A stretch of 61,393 bases of DNA, taken from NCBI GenBank assembly GCA_019120575.1, contig DWUU01000060.1:1-61393 (forward strand). Reading direction: 5' to 3'. How positions within the stretch are numbered: the stretch's first letter is position 1; each line of letters opens with the position of its first letter. The notes beneath the pieces were generated by a model. It was not told where the DNA came from. It saw only the letters and a list, made by a program, of their open reading frames with translations, and searched no databases. The translations under genes were made by a program, and so were the position numbers. Positions 7,435-16,921 of the stretch are shown piece after piece. Source of the stretch: Candidatus Mediterraneibacter quadrami (GTDB lineage: Bacteria; Bacillota; Clostridia; Lachnospirales; Lachnospiraceae).

Positions 7435-7822
7435 ATTCACAGATAAGGAATAAAACGTTCTTTCTGGGTTTGTACGATTTTGTTTTAATAAAATCAGAGA
7501 ATTGATATTGTACCGGGAGACGATTCTGACGCAGGGAAGATATGTGAAGGTGAATCTGAAAGAATTATTGAAAAAAATTAGGATATGGAAAGTCAGTGTT
7601 AAAAGAGGAATTGGAGTTGTTTGAGCCTGAAAGGCGAGTTCTCCAATTCCTCTTTTTGCTTTTAACTGAGTTTTCATATCCTTAGATTTTTCATAATTCT
7701 TGAACTGAACCTGAACATATCTTCCCTGCATCAGAATGCATCTGTCTGCTGCATTCCATTTTTGTAGTTTTTCTTAGTCTGCGGAACCGGAATCTGGAGG
7801 GTTTTATTCCTTATTTGTGAAT
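7435..7822. repeat. large imperfect inverted repeat (about 180 bp per arm)
   Basis: The outer 22 bases (ATTCACARATAAGGAATAAAAC) match at both ends. The inner segments 7525-7616 and 7641-7735 match well (GCAGGGAAGATATGT, ending AGAGGAATTGGAG), and the middle of each arm is diverged. The loop is 7617-7640. The apex stem AAAAGAGGAATTGGAG/CTCCAATTCCTCTTTTT can act as a terminator for the hydrolase gene and for rsmG-direction transcripts. No gene occupies 7411-7851. Confidence 0.85.
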
Positions 7823-7851
7823 CCGTATTCTGTATGTAAGATTTTTATAAA

Positions 7852-8565
7852 TTACAGCGGCTCCTTCGCCGGCACCCCCGCTTTTCTTGGATACCGGGTG
7901 GGGGTATTTTTTACTTTCCTGATCTCGACCAGCGCTCTACCCATATCACTTCCGGGAAGCGTGAATTTATCGATCTTTACAATCTCTCCGCCCAGGATTT
8001 TTATGGCTTTTTCCGCCTGTTTTATCTCTTCATCCGAATCGCCGCTCTTATAGGATATAAAGCTTCCATTCTTTTTTACGAAGGGGAGGCAGTATTCGCT
8101 CAGCGTGGACAGATTCGCGACGGCGCGGGACGCACACAGGTCGAATTTTTCCCTGTATTCAGCATTTTTTGCGTGATCCTCGGCACGTCCGTGGAGTGTG
8201 GTGATGTCCTCCAGATCCAGTTCTTCGATCACCTGGTTCAGGAATCTGAGCCTTTTATTCAATGAATCAAGAAGCACGATCCGGATATGAGGAAAGGCGA
8301 TCTTTAACGGGATCCCGGGAAAACCGGCGCCGGTGCCCACATCGATCATGGAACTGATTTCGTTCATATCTTTGATCCGGACGATGGACAGGCTGTCTGT
8401 GAAATGTTTCAGGCAGACTACGTCATATTCTGTTATCCCGGTCAGGTTCATGACCTTATTCCACTCCGTAAGAAGCTCGTAATAGCGGTCAAACTGCTCT
8501 TTCTGCCTATCTGAAAGGGTAATCCCAAGGGTATTTAATTCTTCATCAAATCTGGTTTTTTCCAT
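7852..8565 (-). CDS. rsmG: 16S rRNA (guanine-527-N7)-methyltransferase
   Basis: Methylates G527 of 16S rRNA using S-adenosylmethionine. The 237 residues show the RsmG pattern: N-terminal helices with YYELLTEWNKVMNLTGI, SAM motif I MIDVGTGAGFPGIPL near residues 75-90, LLDSLNKRLRFL as motif II, and SRAVANLSTLSEYCLP. Loss of this enzyme gives low-level streptomycin resistance in other bacteria. It follows mnmG by 23 bases in the mnmE-mnmG-rsmG operon. Confidence 0.96.
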   Translation of the reverse strand: MEKTRFDEELNTLGITLSDRQKEQFDRYYELLTEWNKVMNLTGITEYDVVCLKHFTDSLSIVRIKDMNEISSMIDVGTGAGFPGIPLKIAFPHIRIVLLDSLNKRLRFLNQVIEELDLEDITTLHGRAEDHAKNAEYREKFDLCASRAVANLSTLSEYCLPFVKKNGSFISYKSGDSDEEIKQAEKAIKILGGEIVKIDKFTLPGSDMGRALVEIRKVKNTPTRYPRKAGVPAKEPL

Positions 8566-8588
8566 GAAGTGCTTACTCCTTATGATCT

Positions 8589-10499
8589 TTATTTATCCGA
8601 TGTTTTTCTCGCAGCGCTTAAATATACGAGCAGGACTGATATATCCGCCGGCGATACGCCCGATATACGCGACGCCTGGCCGATGGAGGCAGGCCGGATC
8701 TGCGAGAGTTTCTGTTTTGCCTCGATGCGGAGGCTCTGGATCTCATTATAATCGATATTTTCCGGTATTTTCCGGTTTTCCAGCTTCTTAAACTGCTCGA
8801 CCTGCTTCATCTGGCGCTTTATATAGCCCTCGTATTTGATATTGATGTTTACCTGTTCCGCCACATCCCATGGGAGGTCCGGGCGGTCCTCATCGATTTC
8901 TTTCAGCTTATCATAGGACAGTTCCGGGCGTCTGATCAGTTCCGCCAGCGTAGTCCCGGACGTCAGACGGGTGCTGCCGTAAGAATCCAGAAGCTGCTGC
9001 ACTTTTTCGGATGTTCCGACATTAGTATGATTGACACGGTCGATCTCCTGAGCGATCTGCTCTTCTTTTTTCAAAAGATTTTGATAACGTTTCTCATCTA
9101 TTAAACCGACCTCATGGCCGATCTCGGTCAGACGCAGATCTGCATTGTCCTGCCGCAGGAGCAGCCTGTATTCGGCTCTGGACGTCATCATCCGGTATGG
9201 CTCGTGGCTCTCTTTTGTCACAAGATCATCAATGAGGACGCCGATATATCCCTGGGAACGGTCGATCACGATGCCTTCCTTCCCCTGCAGCTTCCGGGCC
9301 GCGTTGATCCCGGCGATCAGCCCCTGCGCCGCTGCTTCCTCGTAGCCGGAACTTCCGTTAAACTGTCCGCCGCTGAAGAGGCCCTCAATGTTCTTGAATT
9401 CCAGCGTAGGCTTAAGCTGACGGGCGTCGATGCAGTCGTATTCGATGGCGTATGCATTCCGCACGATCTTCGCATTTTCAAGCCCCGGCACGCTCCGGTA
9501 CATGGCGTACTGGACGTCCTCCGGGAGAGAGCTGGACATGCCGCCCACATACATTTCCGTCGTGTGGATCCCTTCCGGTTCGATAAACACCTGATGGCGG
9601 TTCTTATCCGGGAATTTCACCACTTTATCTTCGATGGACGGACAATACCGGGGGCCGGTCCCTTCGATCGCGCCGGAAAAGAGGGGCGACCGGTCCAGAT
9701 TGTTCCGGATGATCTCGTGGGTCGTCTCATTTGTATAGGTCAGCCAGCAGGATACCTGGTCGATCTGCACGTCCTCCGGATCCGTGGTAAAGGAAAAGGG
9801 CACAACGCGCTCATCGCCTTTCTGCTCTTCCATCCTGCTGAAATCAATGGAATTCCGGTCAATGCGGGCCGGTGTCCCGGTCTTGAACCGGTACATCTTT
9901 ATCCCCAGGGATTTCAGGCTGTCCGTCAGATAATTGGCGCTCTGCAGGCCGTTCGGCCCGGTGTGCGTACTGACATCGCCGTAAATGCACCGGGCTTTCA
10001 GATAAGTCCCGGTGCACAGGACCACCGCCCTGCAGTGGTAAATGGCGCCGGAATAGGTCTGGACGCCTGTAATATGCCCGTCTTCTGTGAGCAGGTCCGT
10101 CACTTCCATCTGGCGGATGTCAAGCCCCGGCTGCGTTTCCAGCACCTGCCGCATGGCCCGGCTGTAGTCCGCTTTATCCGCCTGAGCGCGCAGGGAATGG
10201 ACGGCCGGACCTTTGGACTGGTTCAGCATCTTGGACTGGATGAAGGTCCGGTCGATGACCTTTCCCATCTCTCCGCCCAGGGCGTCCACTTCACGCACCA
10301 GATGTCCTTTTGAACTGCCGCCGATATTCGGATTGCAGGGCATCAGGGCGATGCTGTCCACGCTGACCGTAAATACCACCGTCCTGAATCCAAGCCTTGC
10401 AGCCGCCAGCGCGGCCTCGCAGCCGGCATGTCCGGCGCCGATGACCGCCACATCGTATTCGTCTTTATTTTCCCATACAGAATTTGCTGAATATTTCAT
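8589..10499 (-). CDS. mnmG: tRNA uridine-34 5-carboxymethylaminomethyl modification enzyme MnmG
   Basis: FAD enzyme that, with MnmE, makes the cmnm5 modification at wobble U34. The 636-residue protein has the N-terminal dinucleotide fold ([21 protein letters not shown] near residue 20), the conserved [20 protein letters not shown] block, [13 protein letters not shown], and the C-terminal helical MnmE-binding domain ([19 protein letters not shown]). ATG at 10499 gives the normal N-terminus and overlaps the end of mnmE by 35 bases; a GGGAGAAG site lies about 12 bases upstream. The frame is open further upstream without family similarity. Confidence 0.96.
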   Translation of the reverse strand: MKYSANSVWENKDEYDVAVIGAGHAGCEAALAAARLGFRTVVFTVSVDSIALMPCNPNIGGSSKGHLVREVDALGGEMGKVIDRTFIQSKMLNQSKGPAVHSLRAQADKADYSRAMRQVLETQPGLDIRQMEVTDLLTEDGHITGVQTYSGAIYHCRAVVLCTGTYLKARCIYGDVSTHTGPNGLQSANYLTDSLKSLGIKMYRFKTGTPARIDRNSIDFSRMEEQKGDERVVPFSFTTDPEDVQIDQVSCWLTYTNETTHEIIRNNLDRSPLFSGAIEGTGPRYCPSIEDKVVKFPDKNRHQVFIEPEGIHTTEMYVGGMSSSLPEDVQYAMYRSVPGLENAKIVRNAYAIEYDCIDARQLKPTLEFKNIEGLFSGGQFNGSSGYEEAAAQGLIAGINAARKLQGKEGIVIDRSQGYIGVLIDDLVTKESHEPYRMMTSRAEYRLLLRQDNADLRLTEIGHEVGLIDEKRYQNLLKKEEQIAQEIDRVNHTNVGTSEKVQQLLDSYGSTRLTSGTTLAELIRRPELSYDKLKEIDEDRPDLPWDVAEQVNINIKYEGYIKRQMKQVEQFKKLENRKIPENIDYNEIQSLRIEAKQKLSQIRPASIGQASRISGVSPADISVLLVYLSAARKTSDK

Positions 10500-11835
10500 T
10501 GACCAAATCTTCTCCCGCTGTTTCTCCGGTAATACTGCCGAGGGTGTCATAGGCGTCCATCAGGTCGATGGAATAGAAATCCTCGGGCATGCCGGATCCG
10601 ATGCTTTCCGTTACTTTTTTCATGCTTTCCAGTGCGCTTATAAGCGCGTTTTTCTGTCTCGCGTTTGTAATATATACCTGATCATTGAAGGAAATACTTC
10701 CCTCAAGGAACATTCCTTTCACCGTTTCTTCCAGTTCGCGGATCCCCTGCTCCTCTTTTGCCGAGGCGGAAATGACCGGGATCTCACCCGCTATTTCTTT
10801 CATCTGCTCCGGCGTGATGACCGTGTCAAGATCCGACTTATTCAGAAGAATCACCGTTTTCTTATCCCGGATCAGTTCCAGAATCTCTTCGTCATTCTCA
10901 TCCAGCGCCCTGGAAGCGTCCGCCACATAGAGGATGAGGTCGGCTTTTTCGGCATATTCCCGGGCCCGGTCCACGCCGATCTTCTCCACGGCGTCCTCGG
11001 TGCTGCGGATGCCGGCTGTGTCGATCACATTCAGGCTCAGATCTCCCAGACGGATCTGCTCCTCCAGGATATCCCTCGTCGTCCCTTCTATATCTGTCAC
11101 AATGGCCCGCTCATAGCCGGAAAGCACATTGAGAAGAGATGATTTACCGGCGTTCGGTTTACCCACGATGACCGTATTGATCCCTTCTTTCATGACCCGG
11201 CCGCTCTCTGAGGACCGGATCAGTTCCTGAAGATCGGAAATAATCTCTTCAACTACTAAGAGAAGTTCCTCTCCGTACCCGTCAAGGCTGTAGTGCTCCG
11301 GATCATCCAACGCGCTTTCAATAAAAGCGGTGTGGTAAATGATTTTATTTCTGATGTCATTTATTTTATTCTTGATATTTCCTTTTAACTGACTTACCGA
11401 ACTCTGAAGGGCGTATTCATTTTCCGAATTAATCACATCGATGACCGCTTCCGCCTGTGAAAGGTCCAGCTTGCCGTTTAAGAATGCCCGTTTTGTAAAT
11501 TCGCCAGGCTCCGCGGCTCTTGCGCCGTTCTTCAGGACGGTTTCAAGCACCCGGTTCAGCACATACACGCCGCCGTGGCAGTTGATCTCCACCGTATCCT
11601 CCCCGGTAAATGTCCGGGGCGCGCGCATGACCATGACAAGCGTTTCATCGATGGTCTCCTGACCGTCTGTAATGTGCCCGTAATGGATCGTATGGCTGTC
11701 TGCGTCTTTTATATTGTCTCTGCCCTTATAAACCCGCTCAGCGACGCCAAGCGCCTCAGGGCCGCTGATGCGGACGATGCCGATGCCTGAATTCGTCATT
11801 CCCGTCGATATCGCAGCTATCGTTTCTTTTTCCAT
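10465..11835 (-). CDS. mnmE: tRNA modification GTPase MnmE
   Basis: Potassium-activated GTPase partner of MnmG. In the 456 residues I see the N-terminal folate-binding domain ([17 protein letters not shown]), the G domain with G1 [12 protein letters not shown] near 225, G2 TTRDILEE, G3 DTAGI and G4 NKSD, and the C-terminal FCMGK, whose Cys is invariant in the family. It is the first gene of the minus-strand mnmE-mnmG-rsmG operon; a bidirectional terminator at 11912-11940 separates it from khpB. Confidence 0.97.
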   Translation of the reverse strand: MEKETIAAISTGMTNSGIGIVRISGPEALGVAERVYKGRDNIKDADSHTIHYGHITDGQETIDETLVMVMRAPRTFTGEDTVEINCHGGVYVLNRVLETVLKNGARAAEPGEFTKRAFLNGKLDLSQAEAVIDVINSENEYALQSSVSQLKGNIKNKINDIRNKIIYHTAFIESALDDPEHYSLDGYGEELLLVVEEIISDLQELIRSSESGRVMKEGINTVIVGKPNAGKSSLLNVLSGYERAIVTDIEGTTRDILEEQIRLGDLSLNVIDTAGIRSTEDAVEKIGVDRAREYAEKADLILYVADASRALDENDEEILELIRDKKTVILLNKSDLDTVITPEQMKEIAGEIPVISASAKEEQGIRELEETVKGMFLEGSISFNDQVYITNARQKNALISALESMKKVTESIGSGMPEDFYSIDLMDAYDTLGSITGETAGEDLVNEIFSKFCMGK

Positions 11836-11911
11836 CTCTGTCTCCGTCTGAACTTTTCATTTTCAGGTATCATACAGGTATTGTATCATATCCCGGATTG
11901 ATTTTCCGCAT

Positions 11912-11940
11912 AGAAAAAGGACGCCCGGCGCCCTTTTTCT
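11912..11940. terminator. bidirectional intrinsic terminator between khpB and mnmE
   Basis: AGAAAAAGGACGCC pairs with GGCGCCCTTTTTCT around a short loop, giving an A tract on one side and a T tract on the other. It should end the rpmH-rnpA-yidD-yidC-khpB transcript. Confidence 0.8.
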
Positions 11941-11958
11941 GAAATCTCTTTTTAATTC

Positions 11959-12804
11959 TTATCGTTTTAATGTAACAACGACCTTTCTGTAAGGCTCTTC
12001 ACCCTCGCTGTGGGTTGTTACATAGGGGTCTGACTGAAGGGCTGAATGGATGATCCTTCTCTCATAAGGATTCATCGGCTCAAGAGCGACAGGTCTTCTG
12101 TTTCTCTTTACTTTGTGAGCGATATTCTTTGCGAGATGCTTCAGTGTCTCTTCTCTTCTCGCACGGTAATTTTCTGTATCAAGCTTCACTCTCACATAGC
12201 CGTCCTGATGCTTGTTTGCAACCCGGTTCGCAAGGTACTGGAGCGCATCCAGCGTCTGTCCTCTCTTGCCGATCAGGATGCCCATGTGCTCGCCTTCCAT
12301 ATCGATGCACAGCGCGCCGTCCTCATCAATGGAAGCGGAAGTCTTAACTTCCATGTTCATCGCTTTTAATGTATCGTTGATGAACTGGCTTACCGCCTCA
12401 ATGGTCTGATCCTCAACCTTTGCCAGCTCAACTTCTTTCTTCACCGGAGCGGCTTCTTCCAGCGCTGCAGCCGGCTCTGCTGCTGTCTCTTTCTTTACTT
12501 CAGCAGCCGGCTCTGCCTTTGCCTCTTCTTTAACTCTGGCAGGCTTTTCTTTCTTCTTCGGAGCTTCAGGCTGCCTCTCTGCCCTGAACTCTTCTTTTAT
12601 GATGTCCTCGGCTGTGATCTCCGGCTCTTCTTCCTTTTTCCACGCCTCGATGACAGCCTGTTTCATACCGATCCCGAGGAATCCGGCGCTGCCTTTTTCG
12701 ATCACTTCGTATTCAAGACGGTCGCTTGTTACGCCCAGCTGGATCAATGCTTCTGTGATCGCGTCGTCAAGTGTCTTTGCTGATACTCTGATACTGCCTT
12801 TCAT
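11959..12804 (-). CDS. khpB: RNA-binding protein KhpB (Jag, SpoIIIJ-associated)
   Basis: 281-residue RNA-binding protein that partners KhpA in Gram-positives and affects cell elongation. Domains: Jag-N at residues 1-55 (SIRVSAKTLDDAITEAL, GFLGIGMKQAVIEAW), a long Glu/Ala/Lys linker at 60-130 (repeated KKE and AEPAA), a KH domain with the loop IGKRGQTLDALQYLANR near 178-195, and a C-terminal R3H domain (PYERRIIHSALQ). It follows yidC by two bases, the usual arrangement. Confidence 0.95.
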   Translation of the reverse strand: MKGSIRVSAKTLDDAITEALIQLGVTSDRLEYEVIEKGSAGFLGIGMKQAVIEAWKKEEEPEITAEDIIKEEFRAERQPEAPKKKEKPARVKEEAKAEPAAEVKKETAAEPAAALEEAAPVKKEVELAKVEDQTIEAVSQFINDTLKAMNMEVKTSASIDEDGALCIDMEGEHMGILIGKRGQTLDALQYLANRVANKHQDGYVRVKLDTENYRARREETLKHLAKNIAHKVKRNRRPVALEPMNPYERRIIHSALQSDPYVTTHSEGEEPYRKVVVTLKR

Positions 12805-12806
12805 CT

Positions 12807-14099
12807 TTATTTACTTCCTTCCTCTGTCTTCTGCCCTTTGTTATATCTGCTGACAAGATTTGCCTTTGCTGTCAGGCTTCCCGGTTTTGCATTCTCAGCC
12901 AGCTCATGTGCCTTCTTTATCTTCTCTTCCTTTGACGGATCTGTTGAGACTTTATTTTTACTGTTTGTCTGGCTTCCCACATTTCTTGTGTTCGTGGTGG
13001 CCATTTTGTTGATCTCTTTTCCGGAAGTTCCTTTTTTCTCGATCTTCTTCTGCATCTTCTTCCGGTTCTCTTCGATCATTTCCTCAACGCTCTTGCTCTT
13101 CAGGTATTTATTAACTCCGAGCTGCTGAACGCATCGCACGGCGGCACTGGCAACCCAGTAAAGACCAAGTCCGGCAGGAAGTGTAAAACCGAATACCACG
13201 GAGATCAGCGGCATGGTGTATGTCATGGTCTTCATGGAATTCATCATCGGGTTGTCCGAATCCTGCATGGATACGGTTGAACTCATCTGTGAAAGCTTTA
13301 CGCTGATGAACTGCGTCAGACCCGCAAGGATCGGGATCAGGACCGCAAGGATGATCCCGCCGATGGAAGCGGCCGCAAGCGCGTTCGTCAGCAGGTTCCA
13401 CGGGTGTGTTCCGATATCAATGCCAAGGAAATTATTGAGACGTCCGATCTCACTGATCGTTGTCCTTGCCGCACTTTCAACTGAAGGCATCTGCTCGATC
13501 AGAGCGCTCCATGAATTCTCCTGGAATCTGTACAGTGCTTCCGTGATCCCGTTCGCTGTTGTAAAATCATAGAGGCTCGCTGTATTTCCCGCTACATTTG
13601 TCAGGATGTCCACATGGTCTTTCACACCCATGATCTGATCCACAAGCGGTGTGTATACATTTCTTACTTTCGTTACATATTCCGGTATATTCTGGACTAC
13701 CGGGTACAGGCCGAAGAGGATGACGAGCTGTAAAAGGGACGGAAGACATCCGGCGGACATCTTTACTCCGTACTTCTCATATACCGCATTCATCTCTTCC
13801 TGCTGTTTCTGCAGTGACACCTGGTCTTTCTTTCCGGCGTATTTCTTCTGGATTTTCTGAACTTCAGGGTTCACAACAGACTGCATTTTTGAAAATTTCT
13901 GCTGTTTAATCGTAAGAGGCAGAAGGATCGTATAAACAATGATCGTGAAAATGATGATGCTCACACCGATATTCTCGATCCCGATCGCACTCAATACGTT
14001 GTAGATTCCATTCATGACCTGCCCGAGGATCCACGAGATCTGACTGATGATCGGCCAGTCGTAAATGCCTCCGCTGGCTAAAAGCCCGTAAACTTCCAT
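12807..14099 (-). CDS. yidC: membrane protein insertase YidC/Oxa1
   Basis: Inserts and folds membrane proteins, alone or with SecYEG. The 430 residues contain about five membrane helices with a hydrophilic extracytoplasmic insert between the second and third (roughly residues 155-235). The cytoplasmic hairpin is visible (QQKFSKMQSVVNPEVQKIQKKY), as is the LPSLLQLVILFGLYPVV helix. The C-terminus is long, basic and rich in Lys, Asn and Ser, probably binding ribosomes. No lipobox Cys is seen at the N-terminus, unlike Bacillus SpoIIIJ. It sits between yidD and khpB. Confidence 0.96.
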   Translation of the reverse strand: MEVYGLLASGGIYDWPIISQISWILGQVMNGIYNVLSAIGIENIGVSIIIFTIIVYTILLPLTIKQQKFSKMQSVVNPEVQKIQKKYAGKKDQVSLQKQQEEMNAVYEKYGVKMSAGCLPSLLQLVILFGLYPVVQNIPEYVTKVRNVYTPLVDQIMGVKDHVDILTNVAGNTASLYDFTTANGITEALYRFQENSWSALIEQMPSVESAARTTISEIGRLNNFLGIDIGTHPWNLLTNALAAASIGGIILAVLIPILAGLTQFISVKLSQMSSTVSMQDSDNPMMNSMKTMTYTMPLISVVFGFTLPAGLGLYWVASAAVRCVQQLGVNKYLKSKSVEEMIEENRKKMQKKIEKKGTSGKEINKMATTNTRNVGSQTNSKNKVSTDPSKEEKIKKAHELAENAKPGSLTAKANLVSRYNKGQKTEEGSK

Positions 14100-14111
14100 T
14101 ACTTATCCTCC

Positions 14112-14333
14112 TTAAGGTACCGGATCATATCCGCCTTTTGAAAATGGATTGCAGCGCAGGATCCTCCAGACGGCCAGAGCGCCGCCCTTTAAGGCGCCGT
14201 ACTTCTCGATCGCCTCGAGTCCGTACTGGGAGCACGTCGGATAATATTTACACGTGCTGTACCCTTTAAGGCCTGACAGATATTTCCTGTAAAAACGGAT
14301 CATCCATAAAAGGATCTTCTTCATCCGCGCCAC
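14112..14333 (-). CDS. yidD: membrane protein insertion efficiency factor YidD
   Basis: A 73-residue protein with the family core [20 protein letters not shown] and the Cys-rich [13 protein letters not shown] motif, ending [11 protein letters not shown]. It is thought to aid insertion with YidC. An amphipathic N-terminal helix ([11 protein letters not shown]) is visible. It lies between rnpA and yidC, the universal position. The frame starts six bases past rnpA. Confidence 0.95.
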   Translation of the reverse strand: MARMKKILLWMIRFYRKYLSGLKGYSTCKYYPTCSQYGLEAIEKYGALKGGALAVWRILRCNPFSKGGYDPVP

Positions 14334-14338
14334 TTCCT

Positions 14339-14674
14339 TTATATATATATTTTATGAAGCTTTCCAAGGTGGATCAGTGCGCTCTCAATCTCATGGTAAT
14401 TCTTTTCTTTCGCACTTGTTCTCACTATCACAACAATGTCATATCCACGCTGGAAATGTTCTTCCGACAGTCTGTAGCTCTCTCTCACAAGACGGGTCAG
14501 ATGATGCCTGACCACACTGTTTCCTACTTTTTTACTCACAGATATCCCGAGCCTGTTCCTCTGCGTCTCATTCTTCAGGACATACATGACAAGATAACTG
14601 TTGGCAAGGGATATTCCCTTTTTATATACCGTCTGAAAATCTCTGTTTTTCTTTAAAGATTCTGAAAAAACCAT
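14339..14674 (-). CDS. rnpA: ribonuclease P protein component
   Basis: Protein subunit that helps the RNase P RNA bind pre-tRNA 5' leaders. The 111 residues carry [15 protein letters not shown] at the N-terminus and the RNR-type signature [27 protein letters not shown], in which His replaces the more common Asn/Lys. The C-terminal IHLGKLHKI helix is complete. It lies 59 bases after rpmH in the usual operon. Confidence 0.96.
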   Translation of the reverse strand: MVFSESLKKNRDFQTVYKKGISLANSYLVMYVLKNETQRNRLGISVSKKVGNSVVRHHLTRLVRESYRLSEEHFQRGYDIVVIVRTSAKEKNYHEIESALIHLGKLHKIYI

Positions 14675-14733
14675 CCAAAACCTCTTCTTTGAAAATTATC
14701 TCAAAATAGAAGAAAAGGCCACATATATGCGGC

Positions 14734-14868
14734 CTAAGCTGATAACTGTTTTCTTCCTTTTGCTCTTCTGGCAGCTAATACTTTTCTTCCGCCCGGTGTG
14801 CTCATTCTTGCTCTGAAACCATGAACTTTAGATCTTGATCTCTTCTTCGGCTGAAATGTCATTTTCAT
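14734..14868 (-). CDS. rpmH: 50S ribosomal protein L34
   Basis: A 44-residue highly basic protein reading [17 protein letters not shown] at the N-terminus and GRKQLSA at the C-terminus, with the L34 core [20 protein letters not shown]. The start at 14868 has a GGGAGGTG site about nine bases upstream. It is the first gene of the minus-strand operon leaving the origin. Confidence 0.97.
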   Translation of the reverse strand: MKMTFQPKKRSRSKVHGFRARMSTPGGRKVLAARRAKGRKQLSA

Positions 14869-15017
14869 CTCAAATACACCTCCCTTTTTAAGTATACTTT
14901 ATAGTTAAAGTATTCCAGTATTAACGTATTTATCGTCTTTCCTTAAAAAGACGCGCATTTAATTATAGTGAAAAAAGCCCTGCAAGTCAAGCAAAATCAA
15001 GGCTTATGCGAAAATAT

Positions 15018-15156
15018 TTATCCACATTTTGTGGATAACTTTTTAAAATATGTAGATAACCTGTTCATAACTGTAAAATAACCTGTTGATAAAAATAATT
15101 TTTTCTCTCAACCCCTTATAACTCCTGTGTTGAAACTGTGGATAAAGTTATACACA
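15018..15156. other. oriC, upstream DnaA-box cluster
   Basis: Between rpmH and dnaA, perfect TTATCCACA boxes occur at 15018-15026 (plus), 15030-15038 (minus) and 15137-15145 (minus). One-to-two-mismatch boxes lie at 15051-15059, 15062-15070, 15084-15092 and 15148-15156 (TTATACACA). AT-rich sequence around 15090-15110 could be the unwinding element. This is the classical Firmicutes origin layout. Confidence 0.9.
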
Positions 15157-15253
15157 TTATTTCTCATTGCTTCACACCCTGTTTTGATGTAAAATGTAAT
15201 GGAGAGATTTTGCCTTAATATCTCTCTATTATATTGATTAGGAGTTACTTTCG

Positions 15254-16624
15254 ATGAACATTGTGGAACAAAACTGGGACCAGATACTGAATAAGATGAA
15301 GCTGGAATACTGCTCATCCAATATTGCATACAACACCTGGGTTGCCCCCCTTACCGTCTATGAAGTGACGGATGATACCGTCTACATCCTTGTTAAACTG
15401 CGGGCAAGCCTTGAACATATTGAAGAAAAATATCTGCTTCCATTCAAAGTGTGCATCGCGGAAGTGACCGGGACGGAATATGAAGTCGCTTTTGTAACAG
15501 ACAATGAAACAGTCGTCAAAGAGAAGAAGGAAGATATAAAAAAGAAAAACAAGATCAATTCTCTCTTTGAAAAAGCGAACCTGAATCCGAAATATACATT
15601 TGACACCTTTGTCGTGGGAAGCAATAACAACTTCGCCCACGCCGCATCGCTGGCCGTTGCCGAATCGCCGGGGGAAGTTTACAACCCGCTTTTCATCTAC
15701 GGAGGCGTCGGACTGGGCAAGACGCATCTGATGCATTCCATCGCTCATATGATCCTGGAGAACGATCCTTCCAGAAAAGTTCTCTATGTGACCAGCGAGA
15801 CATTTACCAATGAGCTGATCGATGCGCTGAAAGCAGGAAAAACCGGCAATGAACTTGCCATAACAAAATTCCGTGAGAAATACAGGAGCAACGACGTACT
15901 GCTCATCGATGATATCCAGTTCATCATCGGAAAGGAAAGTACCCAGGAAGAATTCTTCCATACATTTAACCATCTTCATGTATCCGGAAAGCAGGTCATC
16001 ATCTCCAGCGATAAGCCGCCGAAGGATATCGAGACGCTTGAGGCGAGACTCCGCACCCGGTTTGAGTGGGGGCTGATCGCGGACATCTCCGCACCGGACT
16101 ATGAGACAAGGATGGCGATCCTCCGGAAAAAGGAAGAACTGGACGGCCTGGACCGCTACCACATTCCGGATGAGGTCATGCAGTACATCGCCAACAATAT
16201 TAAAGCAAATATCCGTGAGCTGGAAGGATCGCTCAACAAACTGGTGGCCCTTTCCAATCTTGAGAATAAACCGATCGACATTTCCCTTGCAGCGGAAGCC
16301 TTAAAAGATATGATATCTCCGGACAACAACCGGCCGGTAACGCCGGAGCTGATCATTGATATCGTATCCGACCACTTTAACATCCCGGTTTCCGAATTAA
16401 AAGGAAAGAAGAGGAATGCGGAGATTGTTCTTCCGAGACAGATCGTCATGTATCTGTGCAGGTCGCTTACCGACACGCCTCTGAAGGCCATCGGCGCCCT
16501 GCTCGGAGGAAAGGATCACGCTTCCGTAAATCACGGAGTCAAAAAGATCGAGAATGAACTGAAAACCGATGAAGCGCTTAATAATACGGTTAATATTATT
16601 AAGAAGAAGATCAATCCGGTTTAA
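15254..16624 (+). CDS. dnaA: chromosomal replication initiator protein DnaA
   Basis: ATP-dependent initiator that binds DnaA boxes, melts the origin and loads helicase. The 456 residues have domain I (WDQILNKMKLEYCS, with NTWVAPL), a short linker (KEKKEDIKKKNKIN), the AAA+ domain III with Walker A GGVGLGKTHL near residue 150 and Walker B VLLIDDIQFI, and domain IV with GGKDHASVNHGVKKI, which reads the box. ATG at 15254 follows AGGAG by about eight bases. DnaA boxes on both sides suggest autoregulation. Confidence 0.98.
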   Translation: MNIVEQNWDQILNKMKLEYCSSNIAYNTWVAPLTVYEVTDDTVYILVKLRASLEHIEEKYLLPFKVCIAEVTGTEYEVAFVTDNETVVKEKKEDIKKKNKINSLFEKANLNPKYTFDTFVVGSNNNFAHAASLAVAESPGEVYNPLFIYGGVGLGKTHLMHSIAHMILENDPSRKVLYVTSETFTNELIDALKAGKTGNELAITKFREKYRSNDVLLIDDIQFIIGKESTQEEFFHTFNHLHVSGKQVIISSDKPPKDIETLEARLRTRFEWGLIADISAPDYETRMAILRKKEELDGLDRYHIPDEVMQYIANNIKANIRELEGSLNKLVALSNLENKPIDISLAAEALKDMISPDNNRPVTPELIIDIVSDHFNIPVSELKGKKRNAEIVLPRQIVMYLCRSLTDTPLKAIGALLGGKDHASVNHGVKKIENELKTDEALNNTVNIIKKKINPV

Positions 16625-16627
16625 AAA

Positions 16628-16840
16628 TGTTGATAACTGTGTGGAAACCGTGTGAAATACTTTTTAATAACCTGTGGACAACTGTTTATAACTCATAAAA
16701 GGGAATTTTAACCCGGCGCGTTTTCCCCACACATTCCACATTCTTTCAGACAGAAACCTTCACAGTTATCAGTACCCTTAACCCCAGTATTTACAGGGCT
16801 TTGAAAGGGTTATCCTCTTTTCCACAGCCCTTATTAATAC
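16628..16840. other. oriC, downstream DnaA-box cluster (dnaA-dnaN intergenic)
   Basis: The 297 bases between dnaA and dnaN carry no gene but several DnaA-like boxes: TGTTGATAA at 16628-16636, TGTGGACAA near 16674, TGTTTATAA near 16683 and TTTTCCACA near 16818, plus CACAGTTATCAG near 16761. With the upstream cluster this makes a bipartite origin like that of Bacillus subtilis. Confidence 0.75.
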
Positions 16841-16921
16841 GGAGACGGAACAGATATAATATCTGTATACATAACGCGCCGCGGGAAATATTTTTTTCAC
16901 AACGAAAGGAGCATCATCCAC

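Noticed and set aside
7222-7731. 169-codon minus-strand frame through the hydrolase 3' end and the inverted repeat
   Set aside because: It overlaps a well supported gene on the other strand, ends in low-complexity sequence and has no ribosome site. Its first 30 codons only show that the repeat arms may once have been coding.
8564-13860. Long plus-strand frames over mnmG, mnmE, khpB and yidC (for example 9114-10313)
   Set aside because: The minus-strand genes here are unambiguous. GC-biased third positions keep the antisense frame open.
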